Source: Membranipora membranacea (lineage: Eukaryota; Bryozoa; Gymnolaemata; Cheilostomatida; Membraniporidae). From it: a DNA stretch of 64,000 bases. The notes under the pieces were generated by a model. That model searched no databases. It worked only from the letters and a program-made list of their open reading frames with translations, and was not told where the DNA came from. This document shows, piece after piece, positions 1-13,037 of this stretch. Every line of letters begins with the position of its first letter. Positions within the stretch are counted from its first letter, which is position 1. The translations under genes were made by a program, and so were the position numbers. The stretch spans positions 4,223,001 through 4,287,000 of the forward strand of contig OU612066.1 of assembly GCA_914767715.1 (NCBI GenBank). The letters are read 5' to 3'.

Positions 1-1034
1 TCAGTGATCCAATAGCCCACCCGCTAAATAAGGTATAATCCCCTACCACCTTCAAAGAACTACGCCCGATCTCCTTACTCTTTCATCTGGGTAAGATAAC
101 AGAACGGATAATTGTACACCATATCCAGAGAGACCTGCCAACATTTTATCACCAATTTGCTTACACAAAATCCATAGGTACAACCGACGCGCTAGCTCAC
201 CAACTCTACATCGTCTCACTACACCTCGATGTCAACGCTAAAAACCATGTCAGATGTCTATTTATTGACTACTCCAGTGCCTTTAGCACCATCAGTCCAG
301 TGACACTCATCAACCAGCTTATAACTACCAGTTGGAATCCTGCTCTTATCCATCTAGTCTATGATTTCATGGTTAATCGCTTACAGAAGGTACGCACTGA
401 TCAAGGTCTGTCTTCAGTTCTGAATACTTCAATAGCAAGGCTGTGTTTTGAGCCCACTATTGTTTTCAATTCATGTACAACATATGCCCAAACCTACTTT
501 CGGCAACTTTCATTTGATAAAATTTGCCGACGATACAGTTTTGATTGAGCTTTTGTCTAGAAATGGTACCTCTTTATGTCTCAAGCTCTAGATCGAAAGT
601 TGAGATTTCAAAACAATACAATTGAAACAACTAAGAAAGCCCGTAAGAGACTTTACATCATGAAAAAGTTGTATGCTATGCACATCTCTGTTCCACTTTG
701 TGTTCAGCGCTATACTACTTTTATTGAATATGTTTTTATTTATCATCTATGTACTGTTTTCGGCCATCTATCGTCAACCTCAAGGAAGGCAATCGACAAA
801 GTCATCAACCTGGCAGGCTACCTCAGCGACTGTGATTTTGACTCAATCAAGACTATCTATGATAGAGTAATGAAAACGAGGTGCCTGAGACTCATCACAA
901 CCCAAAGTGACAATGTTCTTACTTTCAAGCAACTGTCGTTTGGCAGATATAAAGCCATCAAAGCTCGGGTTAATCTGAGATCTGACAGTTTTAGAGCGCG
1001 CTGTGTCCGTAAACTGAACAGTATACTTTTTTAA
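1..1034 (+). mobile_element. Degenerate non-LTR retrotransposon (CR1/L2-like LINE), reverse transcriptase part
   Basis: Conceptual translation across several frames gives reverse-transcriptase blocks in the right order. The block with the first catalytic Asp, LFIDYSSAF, has its Asp codon at about 267-269 and is followed by NRLQKV. The catalytic box FADD lies at 523-534 in a different frame. A continuous stretch at 576-1034 then matches the C-terminal region of CR1/L2-type LINEs (pattern ARKRLY...FIEY...FGHLS...LNSILF). The segment between the FADD box and the C-terminal part is missing, and the frame changes at least once, so the copy is dead. The left end runs out of the window. Clade is inferred from motif spacing only. 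Confidence 0.82.
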
Positions 1035-1128
1035 CCAATTATTATTAATTTACCTCTTTTTTCAGTTATTTTTTACCAACCATGCAAGCCAGTAACGAGA
1101 AGAGTTTTATTTTCACAACCAACTTTTA

Positions 1129-1888
1129 TTGCTCAAGCTAAACATGACGGGTTCTGGAAAACGCGGAGAGGCGGAAAATCAGTTTCATAGCGGAAAATCG
1201 TTTTCCGCTATTTCGAAAACAATGAATGAACAATCTGAAGATCATCGCTGTCGTATCGGAGTTCCCCAAGGCACCATCATGGGGCCGATATTGTGGAATT
1301 TATTCGTGAACGATCTACAACCTGAACTGAGACATATTGAATACGCAAATGATACCACCATATACAATACCATCACCAACCCTGATGTCATCATCTCAGA
1401 TGCCACTGCTAGAAGAGCTACCATCAGTTTCTCCGAAAACCCTCATCAATCTGCTGCCACATATGCTGCCAGTTGGTGTGACAACAGCTCAATGTTGCTG
1501 AACACCAACAAATCAAATAAATATCATCACTTTCAGCCTTCATGAAGAGTTCGCAACTCCGACATTAAAAATCAGAGATTCTCTAATAGCTGAAAATAAA
1601 AATGAGAAACTTCTGGGAATCCACTTTGATCAACATCTCAAGTTCTCCACCATGCCGACCAAATTACGTAGGGCAGGTGTATGCACCTGCAGCTTCGCTT
1701 TGTTTTACAAAGCACATATACTATCTATATTGTCATACTCAGCGCCCAGCTGGTTCCCGTTCCTAAGCAAGACTGATAAAGAGAAACTCGAAAACCACCA
1801 AAAACTCTGCCTGCGTGTTATTAATCCAGGTACGAAAGACTATGACGAGACACTGACCAGTCTACGCCTAACAGAACGTAGAATGTAG
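1129..1888 (+). mobile_element. Second degenerate LINE reverse-transcriptase fragment
   Basis: An open stretch at 1129-1545 carries the RT block GVPQGTIMGPILWNLFVNDL from 1258, then YANDTTIY at 1342-1365 and a WC...N.MLLNTNKS block. After a frame break, 1552-1888 gives KLLGIHFDQHLKFS, then LSYSAPSWFPFLS and CLRVINPGTKDY, the usual C-terminal region of a LINE ORF2. The first Asp of the catalytic YADD box is Asn here (AAT at 1348-1350). The frame break and the lost catalytic residue both say it is inactive. It follows the first LINE fragment directly but is a different lineage, judging by the different sequence around the same blocks. Confidence 0.8.
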
Positions 1889-2855
1889 AGATAAGGTTTC
1901 TCAACATCAATCTGTTTGTCAGAAAAATTAGGTTATGAAGGGAGGGAATAAACTTTTAATCAGTAAACCAAATCAGATGAGGGGGCTCTACTGTGTTGCA
2001 AGGATTTCAAAAATTAGAATTTGTTGGTTAAGGTGACTGTACTGGTCAGTTCATAATTATATATATATATATATATACACATGTAATATATATATACACA
2101 TGTAGTTCATGCTCTAGTTAGGTTCGCTACTACATTAACTAATCATCAGTAAGTTCCTGATTTGTCATAAATTGAGCATTTTGTTGTGAGCCCCTAAACA
2201 ATATTTCATCTGAATTCAAAGTTTTTATAACACCCTCATTTTGTTGTAAACCTTCTTCACATTATTCTAAATTAAAAGTTAACTTGCATTACCAATGAAA
2301 TTATGTGCTTCATTAAAACACAATTAATACTTTTTCCTCAATTAGTCTGTTCCATAAACTATTGCTATTGCCTTTCCATACATCTTGGGAATCTAACTAG
2401 CAGTTAACATTTATCTTTGAACTTATTTATTCTAAGTTTGAGCAAGGTAAACAACAAGGATTAAAATAACAAGTAAATACATCAGGTAGGTTAAATAAAT
2501 GGGTTTGGTTCAATGGTTACATAGAGCAAACCGATGACGGTTATCATCATATAAAATGTATAATTATATCTAACTGGCAATTTGGCACGTCATCATAACA
2601 TTCTGCACAAAGATACAACACTAATAATAGCAAGTGTCCCTATATACAAGAGGTATCCCAATAAAATAAGTAGATGAGAAATAAATAAATTAATATAATT
2701 GATCATTTTTTATGCCTGTAGAAATTTCACAAAGAATGCTCTCAACAAAATAATATTAATAGTATATGGTACAGTACCCTAGATCGATCAATAGGTGGGT
2801 GTGCTTATTGCAGACACAGATGTATCTCTCAGTCAATATCCGTACTGAAACTGTT
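1889..2855. other. Intergenic, AT-rich, no gene seen
   Basis: No splice-compatible coding sequence was found. It contains an (AT)n/TACACATGTA microsatellite at about 2053-2104 and several AATAAA hexamers at about 2676-2690. Confidence 0.5.
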
Positions 2856-3311
2856 CTACACATTTGAACTAAAATATTTGAAGCTAAAACTATCGTTTTT
2901 CTCAATAGTTTGAACGCCATTGGGAGATTTATGCTCACTTGTAATGGAGCTAGATGTTGAATAATATATTGAGACAGGAGCTTGGGTAGCTCGAGCTGTT
3001 ACAGGAACCTGGGTAGTTCTGGCTGTAGTGGGAGCTTGTACTGAGGTCATTGGAGTTGTTTCCCCATTTCTCTTCATTCCTCTCCCTCCTCTCCGGCTGC
3101 CACTTTGTTGCCTTCTATTTCCATCCCTTTGTCTTTTGTTTCCTTGCCTTGTTTGTTGCTTTTCTGATTGGTTACTTCTTCCCATGTTAGGGATGGGTGT
3201 TGTCATCACGTTTGCCTGTGATGCTTGTTCTGTAGGCCTCCGACGACTTGTAGCCAGTGAGGCGGCAGCCATGATTACCAACAGCAGAGTGGTTATTGTT
3301 AGTTTATTCAT
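2856..3311 (-). CDS. Predicted small secreted basic peptide, family not recognised
   Basis: I do not recognise this gene. Starting at the ATG at 3311-3309 it encodes about 151 residues. The N-terminus MNKLTITTLLLVIMAAASLA is a clear signal peptide. The next about 70 residues are rich in Arg, Gln, Lys and Gly (for example RQGNKRQRDGNRRQQ), followed by a Thr/Pro/Ala segment with repeated TTARTTQVP and TARATQAP units that could carry O-glycans. The longer in-frame Met at 3353 is rejected: a good acceptor (TTCATCTTTTAG) sits at 3317-3328, just before the ATG, and a matching donor GTAAGT is at 3540-3535, which makes an untranslated first exon from about 3541. The C-terminus is uncertain because a possible donor (GTGAGC) near 2935 could splice to a further exon. 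Product is likely extracellular; function unknown. Confidence 0.6.
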   Translation of the reverse strand: MNKLTITTLLLVIMAAASLATSRRRPTEQASQANVMTTPIPNMGRSNQSEKQQTRQGNKRQRDGNRRQQSGSRRGGRGMKRNGETTPMTSVQAPTTARTTQVPVTARATQAPVSIYYSTSSSITSEHKSPNGVQTIEKNDSFSFKYFSSNV

Positions 3312-3657
3312 CGTTGCTAAAAGATGAAAAAAAATGAATATCTGAGGAGTCAATAAATATAGCAGATTGTAAATGTGACTTCTTTGTAGAAGGCTGGGGT
3401 TTCAAGTAAGAAAATATATAGTAAATAATATTACTTTCCTCTCTCTGCAAGTGTGGTATCATCTCCTTTCATAAACTTATAGATATAACTAAGTAGTGAA
3501 AAAAACCTTCTAGCACAGCTGCAGCTGTCAACAAACTTACCTTGAGAGATTTCTAAACTTATTCTGTCCAGCTGAGATGTTTATATGAGTCAGTGTGTAT
3601 GTGTGTGTGTGTTTGAGTATCAAACTGTGCTGTGATGGTGTCTGCTTGGTGAAGGCT

Positions 3658-3665
3658 TATTTATA
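3658..3665 (-). promoter_or_regulatory. TATA box for the secreted-peptide gene
   Basis: On the minus strand the sequence reads CTATATAAATAAG, a strong TATA element. It lies about 120 bp upstream of the donor of the untranslated first exon, which would put the start of transcription near 3630. None of the other promoters in the window shows so clear a TATA box, which fits a regulated tissue-specific secreted product. Confidence 0.55.
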
Positions 3666-3672
3666 TAGGTGC

Positions 3673-5621
3673 ATCTTGTAGTCTTAATTTTCATATGTGT
3701 TTTACTCAAATTTTTGTCATTCTAATCTATTGTTAAATCTCTTAATGCAATAGCATTATCACCTAATCTTAAGAGACCAAGGATTATAATATCAGTAATC
3801 TCTAATCACCTCAAATATATCTTTGTTACAATTAATATTTTTTGTTTGCCGTTCCAGGTACAACCATTCTCCCTGGTCAGACTAATGACGTGTTGTGTTG
3901 AAACAATGACTGGAGGTGAGTAAGCCAAATGATCCGCCACAATACCATGATACCTGATGTAACGTGATTGTAAATTGAGTTTGCAGCATTTAGGCCAATT
4001 ATTACTATACACTTTTTGAAGATTGTTGTTTTTTTGTTAATATTGCATTAGCTATTACACCATGAAGATCATCCAACAAAAATTGAGATCCATCTGCTTG
4101 GCCATCAAGCCTCGACATTCAAACTAGTACTATTTTTTTGTTTTTTTTAGTTAAGTTTTGATAGGTTGAAACCGAGTCCTGAGTCCTGAGCTCCATATAT
4201 TCGTGACTGACCTGGCTGGTCCTAAGTAAACAATTATAATAACTGGTTACCCGGTTTCATCTATCATACCATCCGAAAAAGTTTATTTGATATGCTTCTT
4301 GGTTGATTTGCAAAATTGATACTTTGTTTCCAGCTTGATTTTTGTTAATCTAAAACAATATTGGCTTTAATAGTTAATCTTAAATTAATTATTTTTTAAA
4401 TCTGTGAATAATCTCACAATGTAATTGGTAGGTAAAAGGATGATCATTGAACAGTCGTACCCACCATAAGCAGCATATCATTTATAGGCCCATTCTCGTT
4501 ATAGAGATTTTTCGTCTATAGAATGCCCAGGCTAGAATACAAGTATCGTCGTTCATCTGATTGAATTAATACAACAGAAGGAGTTCAAACTACTGTTTCC
4601 CCAGCTTGGGAAAAGATACCACAGATTAAGGATATACCAAAGCATTAAATACCATTGAAAGTTGTCAAACTCCCGAACAAAACCTTGATTTGTTGCCATC
4701 GTATCATTTCAGTGAAGAAATGAGGTAGAAAAAAAACTGTTTTCGTCGCTTTGATTATATTGATCATATTGTTATTAAGTTTAGAATGAGATATGACAAG
4801 TCTAACAAGACCTTTTACGTCACAGCATAAAAACTGTTGCTCAGTGCTGAAAGTGAAGGTTTGGGTGAAAATGTGATTTGAAAAAAGAACAAAACGGAAG
4901 ATAGGGTTTCTAGCAAATTTTCCGTTAGTGTGTTTTTCAAGATATACCATAAACACTTCAGATTGGTAAACACTTCAGATTGGTAATCATTTCGAATGAA
5001 CTAATTTTAATAAGCTTGAGTTCTTAAACTGTAAGAGTCACTCCACTCCTCATAAACGTATAAATACTTATTTTTATGTTAATGAGATAATTATACTCAC
5101 CAACTTCCATTATTCAAGCTCGATTATCATCAATATAGACCAGGGAAGGCAGCTAAGTTTTTGTCATGATTGCATAACATGAAACATGCTGTCAAAAACT
5201 CATTATTCTGGCCACACAAATCCTTTAAGGAATTTCCTCGCAGAAAATGCTGTCAGAACAGAACTTTGCAATAATATGCATAATAATATATTGACGCAAC
5301 AGAATGCGTAACCAACAACTGCAGTGTTTGAGTTTATTAAGGTACTTTTGGCAGCACGTTATTCCCTTGGAATTTTCTGTGTTCACCATGAGTAATAAAT
5401 GCTTGTGCGCAATTAAAAAAACAGGTTCTGTAACCAGCACTTTTGAAAATATAGCGCTGACTGGCAAAATTATTATTACGAAAAAGGTAAGGTGATAAAG
5501 AGTTATTCTCTCTATCTTCTAGCGATTCAAGTTTTACAGTTAGTATTCATTTCCGGTGATCCTGACCGGTCTGCTTGGTAAATTGTATTTTGGAGAGAGA
5601 ATATTCACACAATAGGCTGTC
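3673..5621. other. Intergenic region, no gene seen
   Basis: Short open stretches here have no splice partners, domain motifs or codon structure that I recognise. The right part up to 5621 would hold the DLAT promoter and 5' UTR. Confidence 0.45.
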
Positions 5622-8600
5622 ATGCAGCGGATTGCCAGATTCAGTGCCTCATCAGCCACAGCATGCAGGGTCCAGAGGTTATCAAGAGCACAGAAAGCCA
5701 TCTCACATGCTGCACCAGCCTGTGGCTATGCAGCAGAGAAACATAATTTCAGGTGAGAATCACAGGAGGTTGGTTGACTCAACCCTTGAGTTGACTGACC
5801 AGACAAAAGTCCAGAGTAGTATAACAGTATAACATCAGCAACATGATGCATGTAGAGAAACATCTAGGTCTACTTTGAGATCATATGATTATTATTCCAA
5901 TCATCTCCATGGGCCACCTTCCTAAATACCAAGCTTGACTTGAAAGACCACATATCCTATAGCAGTAGACTATAATACTACAGTGACTGTGAGTGTGTGT
6001 TCACTGTTTAAGTTTTGCTGTATGCTGATTTCCTACAAGATATATATATATAAACATGTATGTATATATTCATTACTATGCCCCATGCTGACATTTCCAT
6101 ATTCAGGCTATGGATGCATTTTTAGTGGATACTTGGAACGTCTTGCCACCACGCACCTGCAGGTTCCAATGGAATACATACACAAGGCCATATATAACTG
6201 AGATGCAAGATAGTCATCATTCCGGAGTTCTGCAGCATGTTTACACACACATAAACACATCTTATATATTTTTTATAGACAATACAACACATTCAACGGA
6301 CAGTGGAACAGACTGCTAGTCAACAGATCCAATCACAGACATGTGCGCATTCAATCCTACAGTTCAGGTAATATTTCTTAGCTGTGATATGTTTTACATA
6401 TTTGTTTTATGATGCTCTTCAATAGGACAACTGTAACTTCAAAACGTTTAGCTTGTTCACTGAATCAAGTGAAGCAAATTATTGAAAATATAGTTGGACT
6501 TGTATGGCAGTGTCTGGTCCTATATGGCCATGCTAACACACAACGCAGTGTACCATAGCGCTACACTGTTCAATAGCTTACATCGCTGCTGGTTTGCAAC
6601 ATTACCAATAGTTATATCGCATATGCTCTATTCTGCTGGAGCTACAACTCATATATGCATTACCTTAGAACTGTATTATAAAGTACTATGTTGACTCGGA
6701 TCTTTTGGCCACAAATATAATAAATACATTAATTATATAAATAGGTTATATAATCTGATTGTGTTGATATATCATGATTTCAGATGACCTCCCAGAACAT
6801 AAAGTAGTAGGAATGCCTAATCTCTCGCCTACTATGGAGACAGGTACAATTATATCATGGATGAAAAAAGAAGGTAGGACATTGAGAACTATATGGGTAA
6901 ACACATTCAGTATTTGAGAGCAAACCTTCAATAACATTGCAAGATTCGCTTCTCCAGTTAATTTTTTTTGAGAATCACCAAGTAAAGCTATAACGATAAT
7001 ATGTGATGTAATATAGGTCTCAGTAGGCCAAATTGGGCTTATGACAATAATGTCATAATTTGTGCTGCATGGTCCTCAATTCATAAAGGAGACCGGTATA
7101 TTACAGCAAAATTTCCTATTACTCGAACCTTGATCATAGTAATAGGCCAAAGATGAGATGAGATATGAACTTGGGTTGATATTTCTCCCTTTCACTGATT
7201 ATCGTTGCCATAATAAGCAGCTTATAATGGTAATAAGAATCAGCTATGATGCAATGATAACTTTTAATTTGAAAGGTCATATTCGTTCATATTTTCTGCA
7301 TATACATAGTCCTACCATATTCTGACAAACATTATGTGCTATAATAGACCATTCGCTAGTTCTTCTACCATTTTGATGGTTTTCTTCTCAATGAATATAT
7401 CCACTTTACTGTTTCAGGTGATCAGATGACAGAGGGAGATGCTCTAGCTGAGATAGAGACAGATAAATCTACTATGGTACTGGATACTTCAGAAGAAGGG
7501 TATCTAGCTAAGATACTCATACCAGAGGGAACTAAGGATATACCTATAGGGACTGTAAGTCATTCACTCACTCAGATCACTCAGTCCTGTAGATTATTCT
7601 TTTATACAAATATTTATATTTTGGCTATAGTAGTGTTGTGTCTCCGAATTGACTTATAAATAAGACAGTTCATCATTGATCGCTAAGTACAACACAACTT
7701 TTTTTCCCAACTTGCAACTATCAACCTAAATCTAGCATCTTGCAATGTTTGCGATCAGGAATGAATTGTCATGACTTGTCTCTGTCTCCTTGTTGTTGTT
7801 TTTAGAGGGGACTTATATAATATGATTTCGGAGTTATGCCCTCTTGGTATTAAGACCTGTTTATTGGAAAGATGGGTTTCATGTTATCATTCTAATATTG
7901 TGTCTGTATATGTATCTGTTTGTAGCCTCTATATGTTATGGTAGAAGAAGAAGAGGCTCTCGCAGCATTCAAAGACTATGTACCTTCAGCTGAGTCCTCA
8001 GCTCCCTCAACACCCGCTCCTAGTGAACCTACACCTCCCCCTGCTGCTCCTAAACCCCTCCCTACACCCCCTGTACCAACAGCACATAGTCCTCCACCTC
8101 CACCCCCTCCTGTGTCCACTCCTCCTCCAGCACCCTCTGCCCCTGTACAAAGCTCTGGTGGTAGGGTTATCGCCTCACCACTGGCTAAACGGCTAGCAAC
8201 AGAACAAGGAATCAATCTAACTGTAAGTACTTTGGTTGTTGTTAAATTTTTTTTAACGGAGATGTGTCTGATAATTCAAAAAGGAGTTATATATACCTGT
8301 ATTGATCATATACTAAATAATATAACTTACGAACAAAGAAGCATAAAAACATCATAAGGCAAACGGATTGGAAATGTCAATAATGCATATATGTCCAATT
8401 TTAAAACCGCGTAATTGTAACAGAATATTACTATTATTTTTCTCCACTCTTTGAATATTACAGAATATAATGGGAACAGGACCTGGTGGTCGAATTATAG
8501 CCAAAGATTTACAGAATGCTCCAGTTGGAGGGGCACCTGTCGCCGCCCAGCCTGTCATACAGCCAGGTGCTGCCTACACAGATATTGACCTCAGTAACAT

Positions 8601-11600
8601 GAGAAAGGTAAACATATCTCACCCGGTTATATTATAGTACAGCCAAATGAAGGTGCTGTAGATTATCTATATCTCTAGTAAATGTTAAGACAATCAATTA
8701 TCCTCTTTCCTAATTTGGGTGTGGAAAGCTTGATAAAGCATTTCTTGAATTATTGCTTTAGTACAATATTCTCTTGAGGGATAATATGCATAAGCTTGTT
8801 GAGCTCCTTCCTAACCATGTAGTTTAAATTTAATTTGATATGTCATACATAAAGATTTCCGGTGAACAAAATCTTGTGAGCTGAGAGATGCCGAAGGTTT
8901 CACTAGATTCGCAGTGGTTTGATAATCTAATGTGATATGGTTATGATTTGTAGACAATTGCTCGAAGGCTTACAGAATCCAAACAGACTGTACCTCACTA
9001 TTATCTCACAGTTGATGTCAATATGGATAATATTATGAAGTGAGTCAGTAATTTCTATAACTATAACTATAACGCCATCAGAGTTTTATATGTGTCATCA
9101 ACGATAGTTTAAGTCATAATTTTATTTACTTATGAGACAGATTTCTTCCCCACCACAAAAAGTATTGGGCACCATTTCCTGTCTTCAATGGGGGATAGCA
9201 AATCAATGGTTTTATTATCAAAGTACAGGTACCCATAGTACTCAAAGGCCCCGAAAGCATGCTTGTTTTAGCATCTGTTGAGTATCAAACTTGCATGACT
9301 GGCAAAGTTGGTCAACAATATTTGGTACCTCGCTAGTAAAAATGAATATGAAGTATTGGACATCTTTCTTGCACTGAGTATTACATTGTATTATTTTGTA
9401 TTGTATTATTTTGCAGGTTGAGATCTGAACTAAATGAAACACTAAGCGGTGACGGTATGAAGCTATCTGTCAACGATTTCGTGATTAAGGCCGCCTCACT
9501 AGCATGTAAGAAAATCCCAGCTGCAAACTCTGCTTGGATGGATAACTTTATCAGACAGTAAGTTTATTTAGTCAATATTCTACAACTCAATTCACACAAC
9601 ATGAGAGTTTGAAATGTGACAGTCATCTGCTTGGATAAAACATGTTACACTTGATTAGTACAAGTAGTTCTAACTAATAACTGGCATATAACTATAACTA
9701 TAACTGGCATGATTAAGATTGATTGGAAAATCAATGGATTTAGGCTATGAGTTGTCACATCTTGCTCTTGCACACGAGCACATCGTGCGTCTTGTATAGA
9801 TATCAACAGCAGCGTGATATTGTAATACAAATGAAGTACAGTACACGAGCAGTGTAGCTGATGAAATCTACTACGTTGCATGGATCAATGAGCATAGTGA
9901 TAATTATAATCTCGCTTGAGTGGGCTTCGGGCAAACAAAGAATCCTTTGTCCGCCCGCCTGTGTTGTGTGTTAGCTTAAAGAGGTAGGAATCGAAGGGGG
10001 TGCACGGGGATTAATCATGTGAAGTGACAGGCACGACCATTGGCTGATCAATGTAATTAGAGGCGGAGAATGGCCTTGGTCTCCGCCTCTAACAGCCAGT
10101 CCACGTTGCGTTCTCAAGTGGTCAAGTGTGTTATGTAAGAAATTGTGATTCGCAGACACCCATAAATAAAGTTGAATAGAAGCTATGATATAGCTATTGT
10201 TGTGTTGGCTCATCACACTTGGGATTATAGGGTTTAATTACAACGGTCAATTTCAATCTTGACAACGGTATCTAGGCAACCTCTAAAACCATAAATCATA
10301 ACGTCAAAATTGACCAATAAGAGCTCGTATATTTTGAAGCGGATGATTTGAAATCATCGGAACTGGGCAATTTCGTATGACATTAGTCATATTTTCACCA
10401 CTTTCCAATGCCATTATTGGAATGAAAACTTATTGGGCATGTGTATCACACAATTCCGCATCAGCTTGTCTGATTCCCATTAAAAATAATTCACTGCTTC
10501 TCCTCTTAATTCCGAAAAAGCAGGAGGAATTTGAATGCTGCTAACCCCATTTGAATTTGATATGACTGGGTGATCGCTTTACATTGACTGGCCCTTATAT
10601 ACCGGTCGAGGGACTTTAACTTAATACTTGACATTGATAAACGAGGGTAGGCCATCTAATAATAGTAACAAAGTAAGGCGTATAAAGATACTGCATACAA
10701 ATTTAGTTATTATCTCCGCACAACTGTCTATGTCGAGACACATATTACTGACATTTTGCAAAGAAATAATTGAATTATTCTTGTCACAGTAAGTGAAATA
10801 AATAAAGCAGAAAATAACGGTGATCTGTGTGGAAAAGATATTTTGAAAATAAATCAGGTGATGAATTTATGATGTTTGGCATCATTTTGCGTTGAAGTCT
10901 CCGAGAACTGGGTCTATTTCTAAATTCCAAAGTAGTTAACTCTGGTTTCTCTTCAATTCCACGCATAAATCTTTCGCCTTTTACTAAAGATTTCCGTGGA
11001 GAGGAACATTACAATGAGTCTATAGACTAATTTTTAACACCCTCCTATGGAGGGTAATATACCAACAGAAATATGCATGAGTACTGCGCCATCTTAGTAA
11101 GATGGAAACCCACAATTGGGAGACCCACAGTTTCCAGGGGACAAGTCCTCGGACCACTCACATTTACTATGTTCATATTCAGGGACCTAAATACTGACCT
11201 GTGTATAGGTTAAATCCTGTTGGTCATTGCAATATTCATTATAAGAATGTTTGTTTACAGGTACAACAATGTAGATGTATGCGTAGCTGTGGCTACTGAT
11301 GGAGGTTTAATCACTCCAATTGTGCCAAAGGCTGAAACTAAGGTCAGTAAATTTATAGTGGCTTCGTTATTTTGCTAACTTTCTCTCACACCATTCATTT
11401 CCCCTCTTATAAATGGGTGTTGCCTGATGATTTACACATTATTTTAAATAAATTGATCCGAACATAACAAAGAGAAATGTCAAACATAATGATGGTCTGT
11501 GGATTGTCATTGCACACATTCAAATTTCCTGCCTGAATCAGAAGCATACACAGCAAGTTATGATCCTAGCTGGAGATTGATTTCAGATCATGATGCAAGA

Positions 11601-13037
11601 GATATTTTTAGAGTTTTATGAAAAATTCAGAATTAATAATCCACTAATATCTGTGATTTAAATCAAATTATTTCACCTGGTCAAATGGCAAAGCAAACAT
11701 TTGCATCACATGGCAAAGATTTAGCCACTTCACTATGGTCATTTCAGATGACTCATTTTGTTGTCTCCACCCTTAGAGTACCATAGAGTGGAGTCCTACC
11801 ATAGACGAATAAGTTATTCACAGACTTTAATTCTAAGGCCACCCTTAAACTAGCTAGATTAATATCCAGCCCATATTTTCACCTCTAAGGTTTATTTATG
11901 AAGTAGGATTTACTTTTTTTTCGCTTTCACATGAATTTATCTGTTATGATAAACAATGATAATCGTATCAATCATTGTTTATCTTGTTGATGTATGGATA
12001 TATTTTGTTGTTACAGGGCTTGGCCACCATCAACTCAGAAGTAGCAAATTTAGCGGCTAAAGCAAGAGAAGGACGTCTACAACCTCACGAGTTCCAGGTA
12101 TGATTGACAGGTGGTGTGGTGTCACTTACACAAGTTTGTAAAGATGTCAGCCATCAGATAGGGCAACTTATTAGTGATGTTTGCTTCTCATATGAGAGGA
12201 GACAAATTAAATTTGACAATTTTTTATACAGTACATGTTGGATGGTCAATTAATCCCTACTTGTCCGATTGACAGACATTTGAGAATAGATTGCGGTTCT
12301 TCCTGTTGTAGGGAGGCACATTCACCATCTCAAACCTGGGAATGTTTGGTGTGAAGAGTTTTACTGCTATAATTAACCCACCTCAGGCCTGTATACTGGC
12401 TGTCGGTGGAACAGAGAAAAGAATCGTGGTGGATGCAGATTCTAAAGATGGGTAAGTGGAGTGGTTGTGAATGTTCTTATTTTTCTGTTTTGAGATGGAA
12501 ACCATCTCATCTCACAAGGGCGGGGCATTTTGTAGTGATTTTTCCCAGCATCATAAGATTTTCCTCAAAGAATCAATGACCACGCAAGGTTAGTAACGTT
12601 TTCCCCAGAACCACAGAAGATAGCTTCTGGTTTATCAGACTTTGTATTCATAGCAGATAAAACTACTACTGATGAGGGGAACCTGGCCTAGGATAGACAA
12701 GAGCAATCAAAAGCTACAAAACTGTCTTTGGGAGAATGAAAACAGGATGCTATCGCGCCAATTAAATTAGTCTCGTTATCCTTTTCAGCGATGTTTCAGT
12801 TACTGAGGCTATGCTCCTGTTATGTATAACCAATGAACTCATTGGTATAACTTAGTTGCCTTTCATGTCAGTAAATTTGACTGTACATCATCCATCATTT
12901 ATTGCAGGTATAAATCAGCACAAGTGATGTCGGTGACCCTCAGCTGTGACCATAGAGTAGTGGACGGGGCAGTGGGAGCTCAGTGGCTCGCAGAGTTCAG
13001 AAAACTACTCGAATCACCAAATAGGATGATGCTTTAA
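5622..13037 (+). CDS. DLAT: Dihydrolipoyllysine-residue acetyltransferase, pyruvate dehydrogenase E2
   Basis: Twelve exons join in phase: 5622-5752, 6279-6367, 6784-6873, 7418-7554, 7926-8222, 8464-8607, 8954-9039, 9417-9557, 11261-11342, 12017-12097, 12312-12451 and 12908-13037 (515 aa). E2 passes acetyl groups from its lipoyl arm to CoA in the mitochondrial matrix. The first exon [20 protein letters not shown] is a typical Arg/Ser/Ala-rich mitochondrial presequence and decides the start. Then come one lipoyl domain (lipoylated Lys in IETDKST, about residue 125), a Pro/Ala/Thr linker of about 50 residues, the E1/E3-binding domain ([16 protein letters not shown]...[11 protein letters not shown]), and the catalytic domain with the active-site DHRVVDG near the end. 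The single lipoyl domain differs from the two in vertebrates and matches the length of many invertebrate E2s. The long introns at 9558-11260 and 11343-12016 look repeat-derived. Confidence 0.96.
10057..10092. repeat. Perfect short hairpin in a DLAT intron
   Basis: A 13-bp perfect inverted repeat, TTAGAGGCGGAGA and its complement, is separated by about 10 bases. It is GC-rich in an AT-rich intron (9558-11260) and is probably the core of a small inverted-repeat element; no target duplication was recognised. Confidence 0.5.

Noticed and set aside
3028-3327. Hydrophobic plus-strand open stretch of 99 codons
   Set aside because: It is antisense to the basic secreted peptide; Arg/Gln-rich codons read backwards give Leu/Cys/Phe runs.
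6107-6200. Possible extra DLAT exon (acceptor TTCAG before GCTATGGATGC)
   Set aside because: No good donor follows, and exon 5622-5752 joins directly to 6279-6367 in phase with a sensible mitochondrial N-terminus.
7976-8215. Long Gly-rich open stretch on the minus strand
   Set aside because: It is the antisense shadow of the Pro/Ala-rich linker exon of DLAT.
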